Source: Cellulomonas pakistanensis (GTDB lineage: Bacteria; Actinomycetota; Actinomycetes; Actinomycetales; Cellulomonadaceae). From it: a stretch of DNA of 64,000 bases. The notes under the pieces were generated by a model that saw only the letters and a program-made list of their open reading frames with translations, was not told the origin of the DNA and ran no database searches. Below, in pieces: positions 9,179 to 16,590 of the stretch (its first letter is position 1; the number at the start of each line of letters is the position of its first letter). The stretch covers positions 124,001-188,000 of the forward strand of contig NZ_BONO01000001.1 of assembly GCF_016862755.1 (NCBI RefSeq), written 5' to 3'. Position numbers and translations under genes: made by a program.

Positions 9179-9647
9179 GGCGCCAGGTCCCGCTGCGCCC
9201 GCCCGACTTGGCGGTCACGCGCACGTCCGTCAGCACCGCGCCGCGGTCCACGGCCTTCACCATGTCGATCAGCGTGAGCCCGGCGGCGGCCACGCAGGTC
9301 AGCGCCTCCATCTCGACCCCCGTGCGGTCGGCGGTGCGCACCGTGGCCGTGATGGCGACGCCGGCGTCCTCGACCACGAGGTCGACCGTGACGCCGTGCA
9401 CCGCGACGGGGTGGCACAGCGGGACGAGGTCCGGGGTGCGCTTCGCCGCCTGGATCCCGGCGACCCGTGCGACGGCCAGCGCGTCGCCCTTCGGCACCCC
9501 GGACCCGCGCAGCAGCGCCACCACGGTCCCCGCGGTGGCGACGAAGCCGGCCGCGGTCGCCGTCCGGGCGGTGACCTCCTTGCCGCTGACGTCGACCATC
9601 CGGGCCGCGCCCCGGGCGTCCACGTGCGTCAGGCGGTCGGCGCTCAC
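9171..9647 (-). CDS. moaC: Cyclic pyranopterin monophosphate synthase
   Basis: Works with MoaA in the first step of molybdenum cofactor synthesis, turning the rearranged GTP product into cyclic pyranopterin monophosphate. The 158-residue protein carries MVDVSGKEVTAR, VAGIQAAKRTPDLVPLCHP and the GVEMEALTCVAAAGLTLIDM helix, all diagnostic of MoaC. The GTG start at 9647 overlaps the moeA stop as GTGA, and the end overlaps the mog start, so the three genes are translationally coupled. Confidence 0.95.
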   Translation of the reverse strand: MSADRLTHVDARGAARMVDVSGKEVTARTATAAGFVATAGTVVALLRGSGVPKGDALAVARVAGIQAAKRTPDLVPLCHPVAVHGVTVDLVVEDAGVAITATVRTADRTGVEMEALTCVAAAGLTLIDMVKAVDRGAVLTDVRVTAKSGGRSGTWRRA

Positions 9648-10858
9648 GAGGCGTCGTCCCGGACCAGGAGGACGTCGACGACCGCGCCCTCGGGCAGCGC
9701 GGTGACGTCCTCGGGCACCACCACCAGGCCGTCGGACCGGGCGAGGGCGCCCAGCAGGTGCGAGCCCGGGTGCGCCGCGGGCGGCCCCTCCGCCGCGGGC
9801 GCGACCACCGCGCGGACGTACTGCCGGCGCCCCGGGGGCGAGACGAGCGGTGCGGCGAGGACCGCCCGTCGCACCGGGCCAAGGGCGTCGGGCAGCCCGA
9901 GCAGCCGGCGCACCGCGGGCCGCGCGAACAGGTGCCAGGACACGAGGGCGCTGACCGGGTTGCCGGGCAGGGTGACCACGGGCACCCCGCGCTCCCCCAG
10001 GCGCCCGCAGCCCTGCGGCCGCCCGGGCTGCATCGCGACCCGGGTGAACACCACGCCCGCTCCCGCGAGGTCGGCCTTCACCACGTCGTGCGCGCCCGCG
10101 CTCACCCCCGCCGAGGTGACGACGAGGTCGGCGTCCGCCAGGTGCGGCTCCAGCGCCGCGCGGACCGCCCCCGGGCGGTCCGGCACGACCGGGCCGAGCA
10201 CCGCGTCCGCCCCGGCCTCGCGGGCGGCGGCCAGCAGCATGGGCCCGTTCGCGTCGTGGATCCGGCCCGGCGCGAGCGCGGCGCCGGCCGGGGCGAGCTC
10301 GGCGCCGGTCGACAGGACCACCACGCGCGGCCGGCGGTGCACGCGGACCGCCGTGCGGCCGACGGCGTGCAGCAGCCCCACGACGGGTGGCGTGACGACC
10401 GCGCCCGGCGCGAGCACGACCGCGCCGGCGGCGACGTCCTCCGCGCGCCGCCGCACGTGCGCGCCCGGCGCCGGGGGCGCGTGCACCCGGACCCGGCGCT
10501 CGCCGCCGTCCGTGCGCTCCACCGGGACCACCGCGGCGGTGCCCTCCGGCACGGGGGCGCCGGTCATCACGCGGACCGCGTGGCCGGGTGCGACGGCGGC
10601 CGCGGGCACGCGCCCGGCCGGCACGTCGTCGACGACCCGCAGGTCCCGCGGCCCGTCCAGGTCGGCGGCGTGCAGCGCGTAGCCGTCCATCGCCGCGTTG
10701 TCGAAGGCGGGCACGTCGACCCGGGAGGCGACGGGCTCCGCGAGCACGAGGCCGAGCGCCTCCGCCGGGTCGAGGTCGGCGGCCGGCGTCGGTCGCAGGC
10801 CGTCGAGCACCGCCGCACGGTGCTCCTCGACGGTCCGATCGCGCTGCTCCTCGCTCAC
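9644..10858 (-). CDS. moeA: Molybdopterin molybdenumtransferase
   Basis: Inserts molybdenum into adenylated molybdopterin. The 404-residue protein begins with the MoeA domain (DVPAFDNAAMDGYAL). The central MogA-like domain has VLSTGAEL, GRIHDANGPML, VTSAGVSAGAHD and TLPGNPVSALV, and a beta-rich C-terminal domain closes it. I chose the GTG at 10858. The long upstream reading frame lies over moaA and does not look like protein. A TAGCGT -10 box (minus strand, 10867-10872) lies 8 bases before the GTG with no ribosome site, so the message may be leaderless. It heads moeA-moaC-mog, divergent from moaA. Confidence 0.93.
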   Translation of the reverse strand: MSEEQRDRTVEEHRAAVLDGLRPTPAADLDPAEALGLVLAEPVASRVDVPAFDNAAMDGYALHAADLDGPRDLRVVDDVPAGRVPAAAVAPGHAVRVMTGAPVPEGTAAVVPVERTDGGERRVRVHAPPAPGAHVRRRAEDVAAGAVVLAPGAVVTPPVVGLLHAVGRTAVRVHRRPRVVVLSTGAELAPAGAALAPGRIHDANGPMLLAAAREAGADAVLGPVVPDRPGAVRAALEPHLADADLVVTSAGVSAGAHDVVKADLAGAGVVFTRVAMQPGRPQGCGRLGERGVPVVTLPGNPVSALVSWHLFARPAVRRLLGLPDALGPVRRAVLAAPLVSPPGRRQYVRAVVAPAAEGPPAAHPGSHLLGALARSDGLVVVPEDVTALPEGAVVDVLLVRDDAS

Positions 10859-10866
10859 GGCGCTCG

Positions 10867-10938
10867 ACGCTAGCCGCGCCGGCGACCACTCAGCGGCCGC
10901 GCGGCCCGGGCTGAGTGGTGGGACGCCGCGCCTAGCGT
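10867..10938. promoter_or_regulatory. Divergent moeA/moaA promoters sharing a perfect inverted repeat
   Basis: ACCACTCAGC (10885-10894) and GCTGAGTGGT (10910-10919) are exact inverted copies 15 bases apart. Each outward-facing CTGAGTGGT is followed after 11 or 12 bases by CTAGCGTCG, containing the TAGCGT -10 boxes of moeA (10867-10872, minus) and moaA (10933-10938, plus). The repeats therefore cover the two -35 positions. Both start codons lie 7-8 bases after the -10 box. Confidence 0.75.
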
Positions 10939-10945
10939 CGTGGTC

Positions 10946-11986
10946 ATGTCCGCCGGGTCCGCGCCGCCCGGGCCGCTGGTCGACGGGTTCGGCCGCGTCG
11001 CCCGCGACCTGCGCGTGTCCCTGACCGACCGGTGCGACCTGCGCTGCTCCTACTGCCTGCCGGCCGAGGGTCTGCCGTGGCTGCCGCGCGACGACGTGCT
11101 CACCGACGACGAGGTGGTCCGCCTCGTCCGCGTGGCGGTGGAGCGCCTCGGGGTCCGGGAGGTCCGGTTCACCGGCGGCGAGCCCCTGCTGCGCCGCGGC
11201 CTCGAGGGCGTCGTCGCCGCCACCGCGGCGCTCCGCCGAGCCGACGGGACGCCGACCGCGACCTCGCTCACCACGAACGCGCTGGGCCTGGACCGGCGCG
11301 CGAGGGCGCTGGCCGCCGCCGGCCTGGGCCGCGTGAACGTCTCGCTCGACACGCTGCAGCCCGACCGGTACGCCCGGATCACCCGCCGCGACCGGTTGCG
11401 CCACGCGCTGGCCGGCCTGGCCGCCGCGCGGGACGCGGGCCTGGTTCCGGTCAAGGTCAACGCCGTCCTGCTCCGCGGCGTCAACGACGACGAGGCCGTG
11501 CCGCTGCTCCGCTGGGCGCTCGCCGAGGGGTACCGCCTCCGGTTCATCGAGGAGATGCCGCTCGGCCCCGCCGGCGCCTGGGACCCCGCGCAGGTGGTCC
11601 GGGCGGAGGAGATCCTCGACCGGCTACGGTCCGCGTTCACACTGCGCCCGGTCGACCCGGGCCGGCGCGGCTCCGACCCCGCCCGCTCGTGGACGGTGGA
11701 CGGCGCCGACCCGGACGGCCCCGGCGTGGTCGGCGTCATCGCCTCGGTGACGCAGCCGTTCTGCGGCGCGTGCGACCGGGTGCGCCTCACCGCCGACGGC
11801 CGGGTCCGCAGCTGCCTGTTCGGCGAGGACGACGCCGACCTGCGCGCGCTGCTGCGCTCCGGCGCGGACGACGACGCGGTCGCCTCCGCCTGGGCCGGGG
11901 CCGTCGCCCGCAAGGGGCCGGGCCACGCCGCGGGGACGCTCACCCCCGCGTCGGCCTCCCGCACGATGAGCGCGATCGGAGGGTGA
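10946..11986 (+). CDS. moaA: GTP 3',8-cyclase (radical SAM)
   Basis: Radical S-adenosylmethionine enzyme that starts molybdenum cofactor synthesis by cyclising GTP. The 346-residue protein has the N-terminal cluster motif C30-X3-C34-X2-C37 (DRCDLRCSYC), FTGGEPLLR, and the second cluster C273-X2-C276-X13-C290 near the C-terminus. It ends in the GG needed for activity. The ATG at 10946 lies 7 bases after the -10 box, which suggests a leaderless message; a GTG two codons earlier would sit almost in the promoter. It overlaps moaD as GTGA. Confidence 0.95.
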   Translation: MSAGSAPPGPLVDGFGRVARDLRVSLTDRCDLRCSYCLPAEGLPWLPRDDVLTDDEVVRLVRVAVERLGVREVRFTGGEPLLRRGLEGVVAATAALRRADGTPTATSLTTNALGLDRRARALAAAGLGRVNVSLDTLQPDRYARITRRDRLRHALAGLAAARDAGLVPVKVNAVLLRGVNDDEAVPLLRWALAEGYRLRFIEEMPLGPAGAWDPAQVVRAEEILDRLRSAFTLRPVDPGRRGSDPARSWTVDGADPDGPGVVGVIASVTQPFCGACDRVRLTADGRVRSCLFGEDDADLRALLRSGADDDAVASAWAGAVARKGPGHAAGTLTPASASRTMSAIGG

Positions 11987-12246
11987 CCGTGCCGGTGCAG
12001 GTGCTGCTGCGGTACTACGCGGGCGCGGCCGCGGCCGCGGGCCTCGACCAGGAGCCGGTGGCCGTCCCGGCGGGGACGACCACCGGCGCCCTCGTGGCGG
12101 AGGCGTGCGCGCGGCACGGCGCCGACCTGGTGCGGGTCGCGGGCGCGTGCAGCGTGCTGGTGGACGGCGTGCTGGACCCGGACCGGACGCGCCCGCTCGC
12201 CGCCGGGACGACCGTCGACCTGCTGCCGCCGTTCGCCGGCGGGTGA
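11983..12246 (+). CDS. moaD: Molybdopterin synthase small subunit (MoaD)
   Basis: Ubiquitin-like sulfur carrier of 87 residues that donates sulfur to precursor Z. The beta-grasp sequence runs from VPVQVLLRYYAGAA to the C-terminal PPFAGG, whose free diglycine is adenylated and thiocarboxylated. The GTG start at 11983 overlaps the moaA stop; a second GTG at 11989 is an alternative. Its partner moaE lies 13 bases away and converges on it. Confidence 0.93.
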   Translation: MTVPVQVLLRYYAGAAAAAGLDQEPVAVPAGTTTGALVAEACARHGADLVRVAGACSVLVDGVLDPDRTRPLAAGTTVDLLPPFAGG

Positions 12247-12259
12247 CCACGATCCCCGG

Positions 12260-12823
12260 TCACGGGCAGGCGACCCACTCCTCGGCACCGTCCATCAGCA
12301 CCTGGCGCTTCCACACCGGGAGCCGGCGCTTCACCTCGTCGACCAGCGCCGCCGCCGCGGCGAAGGCCTCGGCCCGGTGCGGCGACGCCACGGCGACCGC
12401 GAGCGCGCAGTCGCCGATCGTGAGGTCGCCCACGCGGTGCACCGCGGCGAGGGCGGCCACCGGCGCGCTCGCCGCCACGTCCGCCGCCACCGCGGCGAGG
12501 ACCTCGCCTGCCGACGGGTGCGCCACGTAGGTGAGCGCGGAGACCGGTCGGCCCTCGTCGTGGTCCCGGACCACGCCCGAGAACGTCACGACGGCGCCCG
12601 CCCCCGGGCCGGCCACGGCGCGGGCGAGGTCGTCGGGGTCGACGGGGAGGGACGTCACCTCGGCGCGCACGACCGCCGCCGGGGCGGCCGCGGGCTCGGC
12701 GCGGTCGGCGAGCACGGCGCGGTCGGCGAGCACGGCGCGGTCGGCGAGCGCGGCGCCGTCGACGGGCGCCACGGGCTCGGGGGCGGTCACGGGCTCGGGG
12801 GGCGTCGCGTCCTCGGGTGCCAT
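12260..12823 (-). CDS. moaE: Molybdopterin synthase catalytic subunit with repeat-bearing N-terminus
   Basis: Transfers sulfur from MoaD to make molybdopterin. The 187-residue protein is longer than the usual 140-150. A MoaE domain occupies about 52-187, with GAVVTFSGVVRDHDEG, AVHRVGDLTIGDCALAVAVASPHR and the lysine-bearing VDEVKRRLPVWKRQ. The first 50 residues are a proline/glutamate/alanine stretch with LADRAV repeats, encoded by three 18-base direct repeats. The minus-strand TAGCGT -10 box at 12830-12835 is 6 bases from the ATG, so it is probably leaderless. An internal start after the repeats is possible. Confidence 0.92.
   Translation of the reverse strand: MAPEDATPPEPVTAPEPVAPVDGAALADRAVLADRAVLADRAEPAAAPAAVVRAEVTSLPVDPDDLARAVAGPGAGAVVTFSGVVRDHDEGRPVSALTYVAHPSAGEVLAAVAADVAASAPVAALAAVHRVGDLTIGDCALAVAVASPHRAEAFAAAAALVDEVKRRLPVWKRQVLMDGAEEWVACP
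12701..12754. repeat. Three 18-base tandem repeats inside moaE
   Basis: Two identical units of GCGGTCGGCGAGCACGGC and a third with one change (AGCGCGGC) encode the repeated LADRAV stretch in the MoaE N-terminus. Being a multiple of three, gain or loss of units would keep the frame. Confidence 0.85.
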
Positions 12824-12994
12824 CGGGCCACGCTAGGGCGGCGCCCGGAGCGCTCACCGGCGCCCGGTGCGCTGCGTGAGTGGTGCCGATGGCGCCCGCA
12901 GCCGCGGCGACCGAACCGGTCGGAGCCCCGCTGGCGCGGCTGAGTGGGACCTCCGGTCCCGAAGGTGCGGGTCGCCGCCTGCCACCGTGCCCGC
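12824..12994. promoter_or_regulatory. Divergent region between moaE and the HTH-TOBE regulator
   Basis: On the minus strand TAGCGT (12830-12835) serves moaE. On the plus strand there are two TGAGTGG words (12878-12884 and 12941-12947), a perfect palindrome GGGACC-TCC-GGTCCC (12946-12960), and a weak CACCGT -10 box (12983-12988) that ends 6 bases before the regulator ATG. The palindrome-to-10-box spacing of 22 bases matches the one in front of the DMSO-reductase operon. Confidence 0.5.
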
Positions 12995-13390
12995 ATGGCC
13001 GACTTCACGATCGCCGAGGCGGCGGACCTCCTGGGCGTCAGCGACGACACCGTCCGGCGGTGGGTCGACGTCGGTCGGCTCCGCGCGCACCGCAGCGGGT
13101 CCGGGCGCTGGGCGGTCGCCGGCGCCGACCTCGCCGCGCTCGCCGAGCACCTCGGCGCGGCGCCCACGGTCGGCGGGCGGGGGGTCGTCTCCGCACGGAA
13201 CCGCATGCCGGGCATCGTGACCCGGGTCGCCCGGGACTCCGTCATGGCGCGGGTCGACGTGCAGGCCGGTCCGCACCGGCTGGTCTCGCTGGTGAGCCGC
13301 GAGGCGGCCGACGAGCTCGGGCTCGAGACGGGCGTCCTGGCCGTCGCGTCGGTGAAGGCGACCAGCGTCGTGGTGGAGGTGCCGCGGTGA
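12995..13390 (+). CDS. HTH-TOBE molybdate-responsive regulator
   Basis: A 131-residue protein with two parts. The N-terminal MerR/excisionase-like helix-turn-helix (1-50) contains FTIAEAADLLGVSDDTVRRWVD and a GRWAVAGADL wing. A single TOBE/MOP molybdate-binding domain (about 66-131) begins SARNRMPGIVTRV and ends ASVKATSVVVEVPR. Such proteins bind molybdate or molybdopterin and are often annotated as TOBE-domain regulators. It overlaps modA as GTGA, so it is co-translated with the transporter it probably regulates. It is much smaller than E. coli ModE, and direct regulation is inferred from domains and position. Confidence 0.85.
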   Translation: MADFTIAEAADLLGVSDDTVRRWVDVGRLRAHRSGSGRWAVAGADLAALAEHLGAAPTVGGRGVVSARNRMPGIVTRVARDSVMARVDVQAGPHRLVSLVSREAADELGLETGVLAVASVKATSVVVEVPR

Positions 13391-14205
13391 CCCGCCGGGG
13401 CCCGCGGCGCCGCGCGATCCCCGCGGCCCTCGCGGCGCTGCTCGTGCTCGGTGTCCTCGGCTGCGCGAGCGGCCCGGGCCGCGCGGACGGCGCGAGCGGC
13501 CCGGGGACGGCCACCTCCCCCGCCGCCGGGGACGCCGTGGCGGGCGAGCTGGTCGTGCTCGCCGCCGCGTCGCTGCAGGGCACGTTCACCGAGCTCGCCG
13601 CGGTGTTCGAGGAGGCGCACCCCGGCGTGACCGTGACGCTGTCGTTCGGCGGGTCCTCGGCCCTCGCGCGGCAGCTGCTCGCCGGTGCGCCCGCCGACCT
13701 GTTCGCCGCCGCCAGCGCCGCGACCATGGCGGACGCGGCGGAGGTGACCGAGGACCCCGTGGTGTTCGCCCGGAACACGCTCGAGATCGCCGTGCCACCC
13801 GGCAACCCCGGCGCGGTGTCGGGGCTGGCCGACCTCGCCGACCCGGCGCGCCTCATCGCCCTCTGCGCTGTCGAGGTCCCCTGCGGCGCCGCCTCGGCGC
13901 GGGTGCTCGAGGTCGCCGGCCTGGCGCCCGCTCCGGACACCTACGAGGCGGACGTCACCGCGACCCTCACCAAGGTCGTGCTCGGTGAGGTCGACGCGGC
14001 GCTGGTCTACCGGACGGACGTGCTGGCGGCGGGCGACGCCGTCGAGAGCATCCCGTTCCCCGAGGCCGTGGCGGCCGTGAACGACTACCCGGTCGCGGTG
14101 CTGACGGACGCGCCCAACCCCGCGGCGGCACGGGCGTTCGTGGCGCTGCTGCTCGGGAACGAGGCGCGCGCGGTGCTCGTCGCCGCCGGGTTCGCCGGCG
14201 GGTAG
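13387..14205 (+). CDS. modA: Molybdate ABC transporter substrate-binding lipoprotein
   Basis: Captures molybdate or tungstate outside the membrane and delivers it to ModB. The 272-residue protein has a lipoprotein signal with LGVLGC, so C26 would carry the lipid. A linker follows, then a ModA domain starting ELVVLAAASLQGTF, with SFGGSSALARQLLAGAPADLFAAAS, the PCGAASARVLE segment and a C-terminal FVALLLGNEARAVL. The GTG start overlaps the stop of the TOBE regulator. It is the second gene of regulator-modA-modB-modC/mobA. Confidence 0.93.
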   Translation: MTRRGPRRRAIPAALAALLVLGVLGCASGPGRADGASGPGTATSPAAGDAVAGELVVLAAASLQGTFTELAAVFEEAHPGVTVTLSFGGSSALARQLLAGAPADLFAAASAATMADAAEVTEDPVVFARNTLEIAVPPGNPGAVSGLADLADPARLIALCAVEVPCGAASARVLEVAGLAPAPDTYEADVTATLTKVVLGEVDAALVYRTDVLAAGDAVESIPFPEAVAAVNDYPVAVLTDAPNPAAARAFVALLLGNEARAVLVAAGFAGG

Positions 14206-14207
14206 CG

Positions 14208-15083
14208 GTGCGCAGCGCCTCCCGCGACGCCCGTGCCGGCACCGTCTCCCGCGCGGCACCCGCTCCCCGACCGACCCGCGGCCGCCGCCCCCGCGCCCGG
14301 CGCGCACCACCGCTCGCGCTCCTCGTGCCCGCGCTGGCCGGCGCCGCGCTGCTGATCACCCCGCTCGCCGCCCTCGTGGCCGCGGCGCCGTGGGCCGACC
14401 TGCCGCGCCTGGCCACGTCGCCCGAGGTCGTCCAGGCGCTCGGCCTGTCGCTGCGGACGGCCACGGTCGCGACCGCGGCGTGCATGCTCGTGGGCGTGCC
14501 GCTCGGCTGGGTCCTCGCCCGGGGTGACCTGCCGGGCCTCGGCGTGCTCCGCGCGCTCGTCACCGTGCCGCTCGTGCTGCCGCCCGTCGTCGGTGGCGTC
14601 GCGCTGCTCATGCTGCTCGGTCGCCGCGGGCTGCTCGGCCGGCACCTCGACGCGTGGTTCGGCGTCACGCTGCCCTTCACCCCGGCCGCCGTGGTGGTCG
14701 CGCAGGCGTTCGTCGCCCTGCCGTTCCTGGTGGTCTCGGTGGAGGGGACGCTGCGAGCGACCGACCCCGCGGTCGAGGACGCGGCCGCCACGCTCGGCGC
14801 CGGCCGCTGGTACGTGGTCCGTCGCGTCACCCTGCCGCGCGTCGCGCCAGGGATCGCCGCCGGCGCCGTCCTCTGCTTCGCCCGCGCGCTCGGCGAGTTC
14901 GGCGCGACGCTCACGTTCGCCGGCAGCTTCCCCGGCACCACCCGCACCATGCCGCTCGCGATCGCCCTCGCCCTCGAGCGGGACCCCGACGCAGCCGTCG
15001 CGCTGTCCCTGGTGCTGGTGGCGCTGTCCCTCGCGGTGCTGGTCGCGCTGCGCGGGCGCTGGGTCGGCGGGGTCCGGGCGTGA
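14208..15083 (+). CDS. modB: Molybdate ABC transporter permease
   Basis: Membrane channel of the molybdate importer, 291 residues. A basic N-terminus of about 38 residues precedes five to six membrane helices. The EAA-type loop that contacts the ATPase (EDAAATLGAGRWYVVRRVTLPRV, near 190-210) is clear, as is ARALGEFGATLTFAGSFPGTTRTMPLAI, typical of ModB. The GTG start lies 2 bases after modA, and the end overlaps the next gene as GTGA. Confidence 0.93.
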   Translation: MRSASRDARAGTVSRAAPAPRPTRGRRPRARRAPPLALLVPALAGAALLITPLAALVAAAPWADLPRLATSPEVVQALGLSLRTATVATAACMLVGVPLGWVLARGDLPGLGVLRALVTVPLVLPPVVGGVALLMLLGRRGLLGRHLDAWFGVTLPFTPAAVVVAQAFVALPFLVVSVEGTLRATDPAVEDAAATLGAGRWYVVRRVTLPRVAPGIAAGAVLCFARALGEFGATLTFAGSFPGTTRTMPLAIALALERDPDAAVALSLVLVALSLAVLVALRGRWVGGVRA

Positions 15084-16348
15084 CGGCTGACGAGCACGGC
15101 CTGGCCGCGCGGGTGCGCCGGACCAGGGAGTCGTTCGAGCTCGACGTCGCCCTGTCCGCCGCTCCCGGTGAGGTCGTCGCGCTCGTCGGGCCGAACGGCG
15201 CGGGCAAGTCCACGGCGCTGCGCGCGCTCGCGGGCCTCGTGCCCGGCGGCCGGGGCCCCGACGGGTGGGTCCACCTCGACGGCCGGGTCCTGGAGGGACC
15301 GGGCGTGCACCTGCCGCCGGAGCGCCGGCGGTGCGGGGTCGTGCTGCAGGGCCTGCACCTGGTGGGCCACCTGACCGCCGTCGAGAACGTCGCGTTCGGG
15401 CCGCGTGCCGGCGGGACGCCCGCCGGGCGGGCACGGCGCGACGCGCTCGGCTGGCTCGACCGGCTCGAGGTCGCCGCCCAGGCCCGCACCCGGGCGGCGT
15501 CGCTGTCCGGCGGGCAGGCCCAGCGGGTCGCGCTGGCCCGCGCGCTGGCGGCCCGGCCCCGCCTCCTGCTGCTCGACGAGCCGTTCGCGGCCCTCGACGC
15601 CGCCGCACGCCCGCGGGTCCGGGCCGTCCTGCGCGCCGCGCTGGCCGAGGGCGGCGCCCCGCCGGTGCTGCTCGTGACCCACGACCCCGCGGACGCGGCC
15701 GACCTCGCGGACCGCACGGTCCACCTCGCGGACGGACGGCAGGCGGTGGGCGGTGCGCCGGCACGGGTGGGGGCCGTCGTCCTCGCCGGGGGCACGGCAC
15801 GGCGGATCGGTGGTGGTGACAAGACCGCGCTGGAGGTGGGCGGTCGCCCGATCCTGCACCGCCTGCTCGCCGACCTCGCGCCCACGCCGACGGTCGTCGT
15901 CGCCGACCCGCCCGAGCCGGAGGTCATGGGCCGGCACCCCCACGCCCGGTGGGTCCGCGAGCGCCCTCCGGGCTCGGGACCGGCCGCCGCGCTCGCCGCC
16001 GGGTCCGCCGCCCTCGGCGACGTCGACGTGCTGGTGGCGCTCGCCGGGGACCAGCCGTTCGCCGGGCCGGCGGTGCCGCGGCTGCTGCGGGCGCTCGCGG
16101 AGCACCCGGGCACGGACGCCGCGGTCGGCGTCGACGGCGGCGGCCGGTCCCAGCCGCTCCTGGCCGCGTACCGGGCGGCAGCGCTGCGGCCGCGGCTCGC
16201 GCGCGTCCGGCCCGGGGCCCCGCTGCGCGCGGCGCTCGACGGGCTCGCGGTGCGCCCGGTCCCGCTCGACCCGGCGGAGGCGCTGGACGTCGACGAGCCG
16301 GCCGACCTGGCGCTCGCAGAGCACCTCGTCCGCGACCCCCTCGCCTGA
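15080..16348 (+). CDS. Fusion of ModC ATPase and MobA guanylyltransferase
   Basis: One uninterrupted 422-residue frame joins two activities. Residues 1-220 are an ABC ATPase with Walker A GPNGAGKS (37-44), signature LSGGQAQR (about 142-149), Walker B LLLLDEPFAAL (about 163-173) and the switch histidine in VTHD. It powers ModB. Residues 230-422 are a MobA-type nucleotidyltransferase starting VGAVVLAGGTARRIGGGDKTAL, with AGDQPF and the LDVDEPADLALAE end; this domain would add GMP to molybdenum cofactor to make MGD for the DMSO reductase. The usual C-terminal TOBE domain of ModC is missing. The GTG start overlaps modB. Whether it works as one chain or is cleaved cannot be told. Confidence 0.88.
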   Translation: MTADEHGLAARVRRTRESFELDVALSAAPGEVVALVGPNGAGKSTALRALAGLVPGGRGPDGWVHLDGRVLEGPGVHLPPERRRCGVVLQGLHLVGHLTAVENVAFGPRAGGTPAGRARRDALGWLDRLEVAAQARTRAASLSGGQAQRVALARALAARPRLLLLDEPFAALDAAARPRVRAVLRAALAEGGAPPVLLVTHDPADAADLADRTVHLADGRQAVGGAPARVGAVVLAGGTARRIGGGDKTALEVGGRPILHRLLADLAPTPTVVVADPPEPEVMGRHPHARWVRERPPGSGPAAALAAGSAALGDVDVLVALAGDQPFAGPAVPRLLRALAEHPGTDAAVGVDGGGRSQPLLAAYRAAALRPRLARVRPGAPLRAALDGLAVRPVPLDPAEALDVDEPADLALAEHLVRDPLA

Positions 16349-16406
16349 CGCACGGGAAGGCGAGCCTCACCCCGGCCCGCGGCACCGCAGGTCAGGGGGC
16401 CAGGGC

Positions 16407-16448
16407 GGGACCTCGGTCCCACGGCCGTGGCGGGGCGGTTCGGACACT
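16407..16448 (+). promoter_or_regulatory. Putative hypoxia-type promoter of the DMSO-reductase operon
   Basis: The perfect palindrome GGGAC-CTCG-GTCCC (16407-16420) has the 5-4-5 layout of DosR/DevR boxes. A GACACT -10 box (16443-16448) follows 22 bases later, leaving a leader of about 135 bases before dmsB. The remainder of the 242-base spacer (16349-16590) shows no gene. Confidence 0.5.
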
Positions 16449-16590
16449 GGAGGGGTCCGCGCGAGCGCAGCCGCAGGCGACGTCGACGTCGCCACGCCCG
16501 CACCAGGTCCGCCTGTGCCGTTCGCCGTCTGGAGCCCCTCGCCATGTCCGACCGGCCGCAGCACACCGACCTCGTCGAGATCGAGAGGGC

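Noticed and set aside
10859..10945. Molybdenum-cofactor riboswitch upstream of moaA
   Set aside because: The start codon lies 7 bases after the -10 box, leaving no room for a leader RNA.
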